Source: UBA3937 sp050951585 (lineage in GTDB: Bacteria > Bacillota > Peptococcia > DRI-13 > DTU073). From it: DNA of 64,000 nucleotides. This document shows, piece by piece, positions 62,333-64,000 of the stretch. The notes under the pieces were generated by a model. The model saw only the letters and a list, made by a program, of their open reading frames with translations, searched no databases and was not told the DNA's origin. The position numbers were made by a program, and so were the translations under genes. The stretch's first letter is position 1; the number at the start of each line of letters is the position of its first letter. The stretch covers positions 1-64,000 of the forward strand of contig JBMNJI010000013.1 of NCBI GenBank assembly GCA_050951585.1. Direction: 5' to 3'.

Positions 62333-63406
62333 ATGATGATTACCGGAGCCCGTGTATTAAAGACTGGCCTCGCTGTCACACTTAGCTTATCTGTCTGTTC
62401 TTTTCTGAATATCCCCAACAGCTTTTTTGCGGCGGCGGCGGCAGTCTTAAACCTGCAGCCCTCTCTGGGAAAAAGCCTGCGCAACGCCCTCGAGCAAGTC
62501 CTCATTCAGGCTGTTTCTATCGCCTTAGCGATTTTTATTGGGTTGACGATCGGCGGGAATCCGCTCACCATGGGCCTCAGCACGATTATTGTTATTCTGA
62601 TTAGCAACCGGCTGAAATTGCGTAAGGGGATGTCCGGGGGGATTATGGCCGCAATATTTGTTTTGGCCTCGCCTCCTGAGCAATTCCTCAGTCATGCTTT
62701 TATCCGTTCAATCTCCATTTTTATTGGCGTGGTTACCGCCCTTTTCGTTAATATGGTTATTGCTCCCCCCCGCTATGAATTGCCGCTTGCCCAAAAGTTA
62801 CGGGAACTGAATAGTTTTATTTTTCAGGCCTTTACACAGGCCGTGGATAATTATACAAAGCTGATTGAACTTTCGCCCGAAGATCTGCAGAAATTATCCA
62901 AACAAGCAGATCAGCTGTTTCACGATACCATTAGCTATTATGAATTATATCAACATGATCTGGACCCTACGCGGGCGGAGGAAGACAAGGAGGTTAAGGT
63001 CAATTTCTATGAGGATTATCTGATTTATAATAAAGGGCTTTGGCAGAGAACAAAAGATATTCTCTTTTTATCCGGCGAACGCATCAGCAGAAGAAAGAAA
63101 GCCGGCCGTACCCTCCCCCCCAGCACTGAATTTCAGCAGATTCTCCAACTGATTAATGATACACTTAATCTTTTCGCCCACCATAATCAGGAATTGCAAA
63201 AGAAAATAGCGGGTGAAACTTATGATACGGTTGAGGAACCGCATATCTGGCGCAAGCTTGATGTAATTCTTGACCAGTGGCACAATAATCTCCCCAACGA
63301 TAATTACTACCACCACGCCCTCATCGAGGTAGCCCTGATCACCTACAAAATACGCTGGGCGGCCAAAGAAACATCACGATTACTAGCTTCAAGCAAGCTT
63401 GCCTAG
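62333..63406 (+). CDS. aromatic acid exporter (ArAE)-like membrane protein
   Basis: 357 residues from ATG 62333 (GAGG eight bases upstream; longer frames overlap the capA-like gene). Four to five hydrophobic helices in the first 145 residues (SLSVCSFLNIPNSFFAAAAAVL, QAVSIALAIFIGLTIG), then a long cytoplasmic helical region. Pattern of DUF939/ArAE_1 half-exporters. It probably expels small organic acids or affects envelope lipids; substrate not known. Confidence 0.85.
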   Translation: MMITGARVLKTGLAVTLSLSVCSFLNIPNSFFAAAAAVLNLQPSLGKSLRNALEQVLIQAVSIALAIFIGLTIGGNPLTMGLSTIIVILISNRLKLRKGMSGGIMAAIFVLASPPEQFLSHAFIRSISIFIGVVTALFVNMVIAPPRYELPLAQKLRELNSFIFQAFTQAVDNYTKLIELSPEDLQKLSKQADQLFHDTISYYELYQHDLDPTRAEEDKEVKVNFYEDYLIYNKGLWQRTKDILFLSGERISRRKKAGRTLPPSTEFQQILQLINDTLNLFAHHNQELQKKIAGETYDTVEEPHIWRKLDVILDQWHNNLPNDNYYHHALIEVALITYKIRWAAKETSRLLASSKLA

Positions 63407-63521
63407 GCTTTTCCAGCTTGCGAATATTACAAATAAAATGGAAATTGACATTTCCCCTTTATGTTCTTATAATGGAATATGCATGTTAGTTTTTAACCTA
63501 AGTAATATCCATAATGTATGT

Positions 63522-63596
63522 GCTGGTGTGGCTCAGTGGCAGAGCAGCTGATTCGTAATCAGCAGGTCGTCGGTTCAAATCCGACCACCAGCTCCA
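63522..63596 (+). tRNA. tRNA-Thr (CGT)
   Basis: 75 nt with encoded CCA. Acceptor GCTGGTG/CACCAGC, anticodon loop ATTCGTAAT, GGTTCAAATC T-arm. Only tRNA on the plus strand of this window. Confidence 0.97.
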
Positions 63597-63604
63597 TGAA
63601 CTTA

Positions 63605-63639
63605 AATCCTTAGAACTGCAAAGGTTCTGAGGATTTTTT
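63605..63639 (+). terminator. terminator after tRNA-Thr
   Basis: ATCCTTAGAAC and GTTCTGAGGAT form the stem, followed by six T. Confidence 0.9.
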
Positions 63640-63866
63640 GATTTGCAATGCGTCGCTTAATTTAATATCTTTATCAAATATGAGGGAGCCAAAGAGCCTG
63701 CCGAATAGAATCCAGATTGCCGATAAAGGGTATTTTTGTTATAATTACTATAATTGCGAAGCTTCAGATGATTTTACCTCAATCGAGTTCGGGGATTTTA
63801 TAGTCTAGTGCTACTTAAATAATTTCCCTACGAAGTTATTTATTTTGTATACGGGGATCGATAAAA
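63640..63866. other. intergenic gap before the kinase gene
   Basis: Contains AT-rich sequence with several TATAAT-like blocks (for example TATAATTACTATAATTGCG near 63740) that could hold the kinase promoter. No RNA gene or ORF seen. Confidence 0.5.
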
Positions 63867-64000
63867 ATGTTGATTACAGTAGGCTCGGTACTTAAAGATG
63901 GAGAAGAAAACACATATGTTCTTGATGAAATGATTGGTAGCGGTGGCTTTGCGAATGTATTTAAAGCGCATAAAGAAATCGATGGGCAACTGTTTGCAGT
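63867..64000 (+). CDS. eukaryotic-type Ser/Thr protein kinase, 5' end only
   Basis: ATG 63867 with GGGG ten bases upstream; 44 codons are visible before the window ends. The glycine-rich loop IGSGGFANVFKA and the following DGQLFAV (the Lys position lies just beyond the edge) are those of a protein kinase N-lobe. No preceding signal or regulatory domain, so the kinase domain is N-terminal. It starts a region beyond tRNA-Thr that may differ from the rest of the window. Confidence 0.8.
   Translation, partial: MLITVGSVLKDGEENTYVLDEMIGSGGFANVFKAHKEIDGQLFA

Overview
The window looks like chromosome from an endospore-forming, anaerobic Gram-positive bacterium of the Clostridia/Peptococcaceae kind. 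Spore markers are an alpha/beta-type SASP, YtvI, a GerMN lipoprotein, a YjcZ-like peptide and LonB. Anaerobic markers are a 2-hydroxyacyl-CoA-dehydratase-type double-cubane protein with its activator ATPase, and the COG1900/NIL-ferredoxin homocysteine pathway. Housekeeping synteny also fits Firmicutes: tig-clpP-clpX, lonB-lon-engB, gerM ... rph-rdgB-ysnB, murI. The species cannot be named from the sequence alone.

Layout. 1-1304: 5' part of a secreted LamG/X2 repeat protein (minus), cut by the window edge. 1305-5923: a graveyard of mobile DNA, with a group II intron fragment, an IS3-family element with a mutated DDE site, an IS481-like remnant and an apparently intact group II intron (3831-5711, minus). 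5924-13631: a YjcZ-like peptide, then a nine-gene Tad/Flp-type pilus or secretion operon (minus) with two ParA-like proteins that lack a Walker lysine. 13871-18877: uppP, a BtuFCD-type ABC importer and ytvI. 18965-21663: a SAM-I riboswitch controlling a three-gene homocysteine-type operon. 21804-28335: a small membrane protein, a 1188-residue RCC1/LamG/cadherin-like surface protein, a frameshifted solute-binding lipoprotein and an autoregulated LysR regulator. 28413-33416: a yedF-cysteine desulfurase-DUF3343-double-cubane protein-activator operon next to a broken solute-binding protein gene. 33635-42156: engB, lon, lonB, a SASP gene, clpX, clpP and tig (protein quality control). 42321-43075: seven tRNA genes. 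43118-50222: ysnB, rdgB, rph, a UPF0316 protein, an N-acetylmuramoyl-alanine amidase, gerM, lgt and an ACT-domain protein. 50265-63406: phenylacetate-CoA ligase, YitT, an FAD oxidoreductase, cobT, murI, an SPFH/NfeD pair, nfo, a cytoplasmic subtilisin, a CapA-like protein and an aromatic-acid-exporter-like protein. 63522-64000: tRNA-Thr and the start of a Ser/Thr kinase gene.

How the genes fit together. Sulfur is a recurring theme. The S-box operon makes homocysteine when SAM is low. The yedF/desulfurase/DUF3343 set moves persulfide sulfur (or selenium) beside a low-potential ATP-driven reductase. Two NMT1/SsuA-like binding proteins flank that cluster, and both are disrupted at short homopolymers. 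Cobalamin acquisition appears twice (BtuFCD and CobT). The most system-like loci are the riboswitch-controlled homocysteine operon, the YedF-DCCP operon and the Tad locus with its two degenerate ParA-like proteins.

Limits. All calls come from reading the sequence and its translations. No database search or RNA folding was run. Starts were moved from the longest open frame where a ribosome-binding site argued for it.
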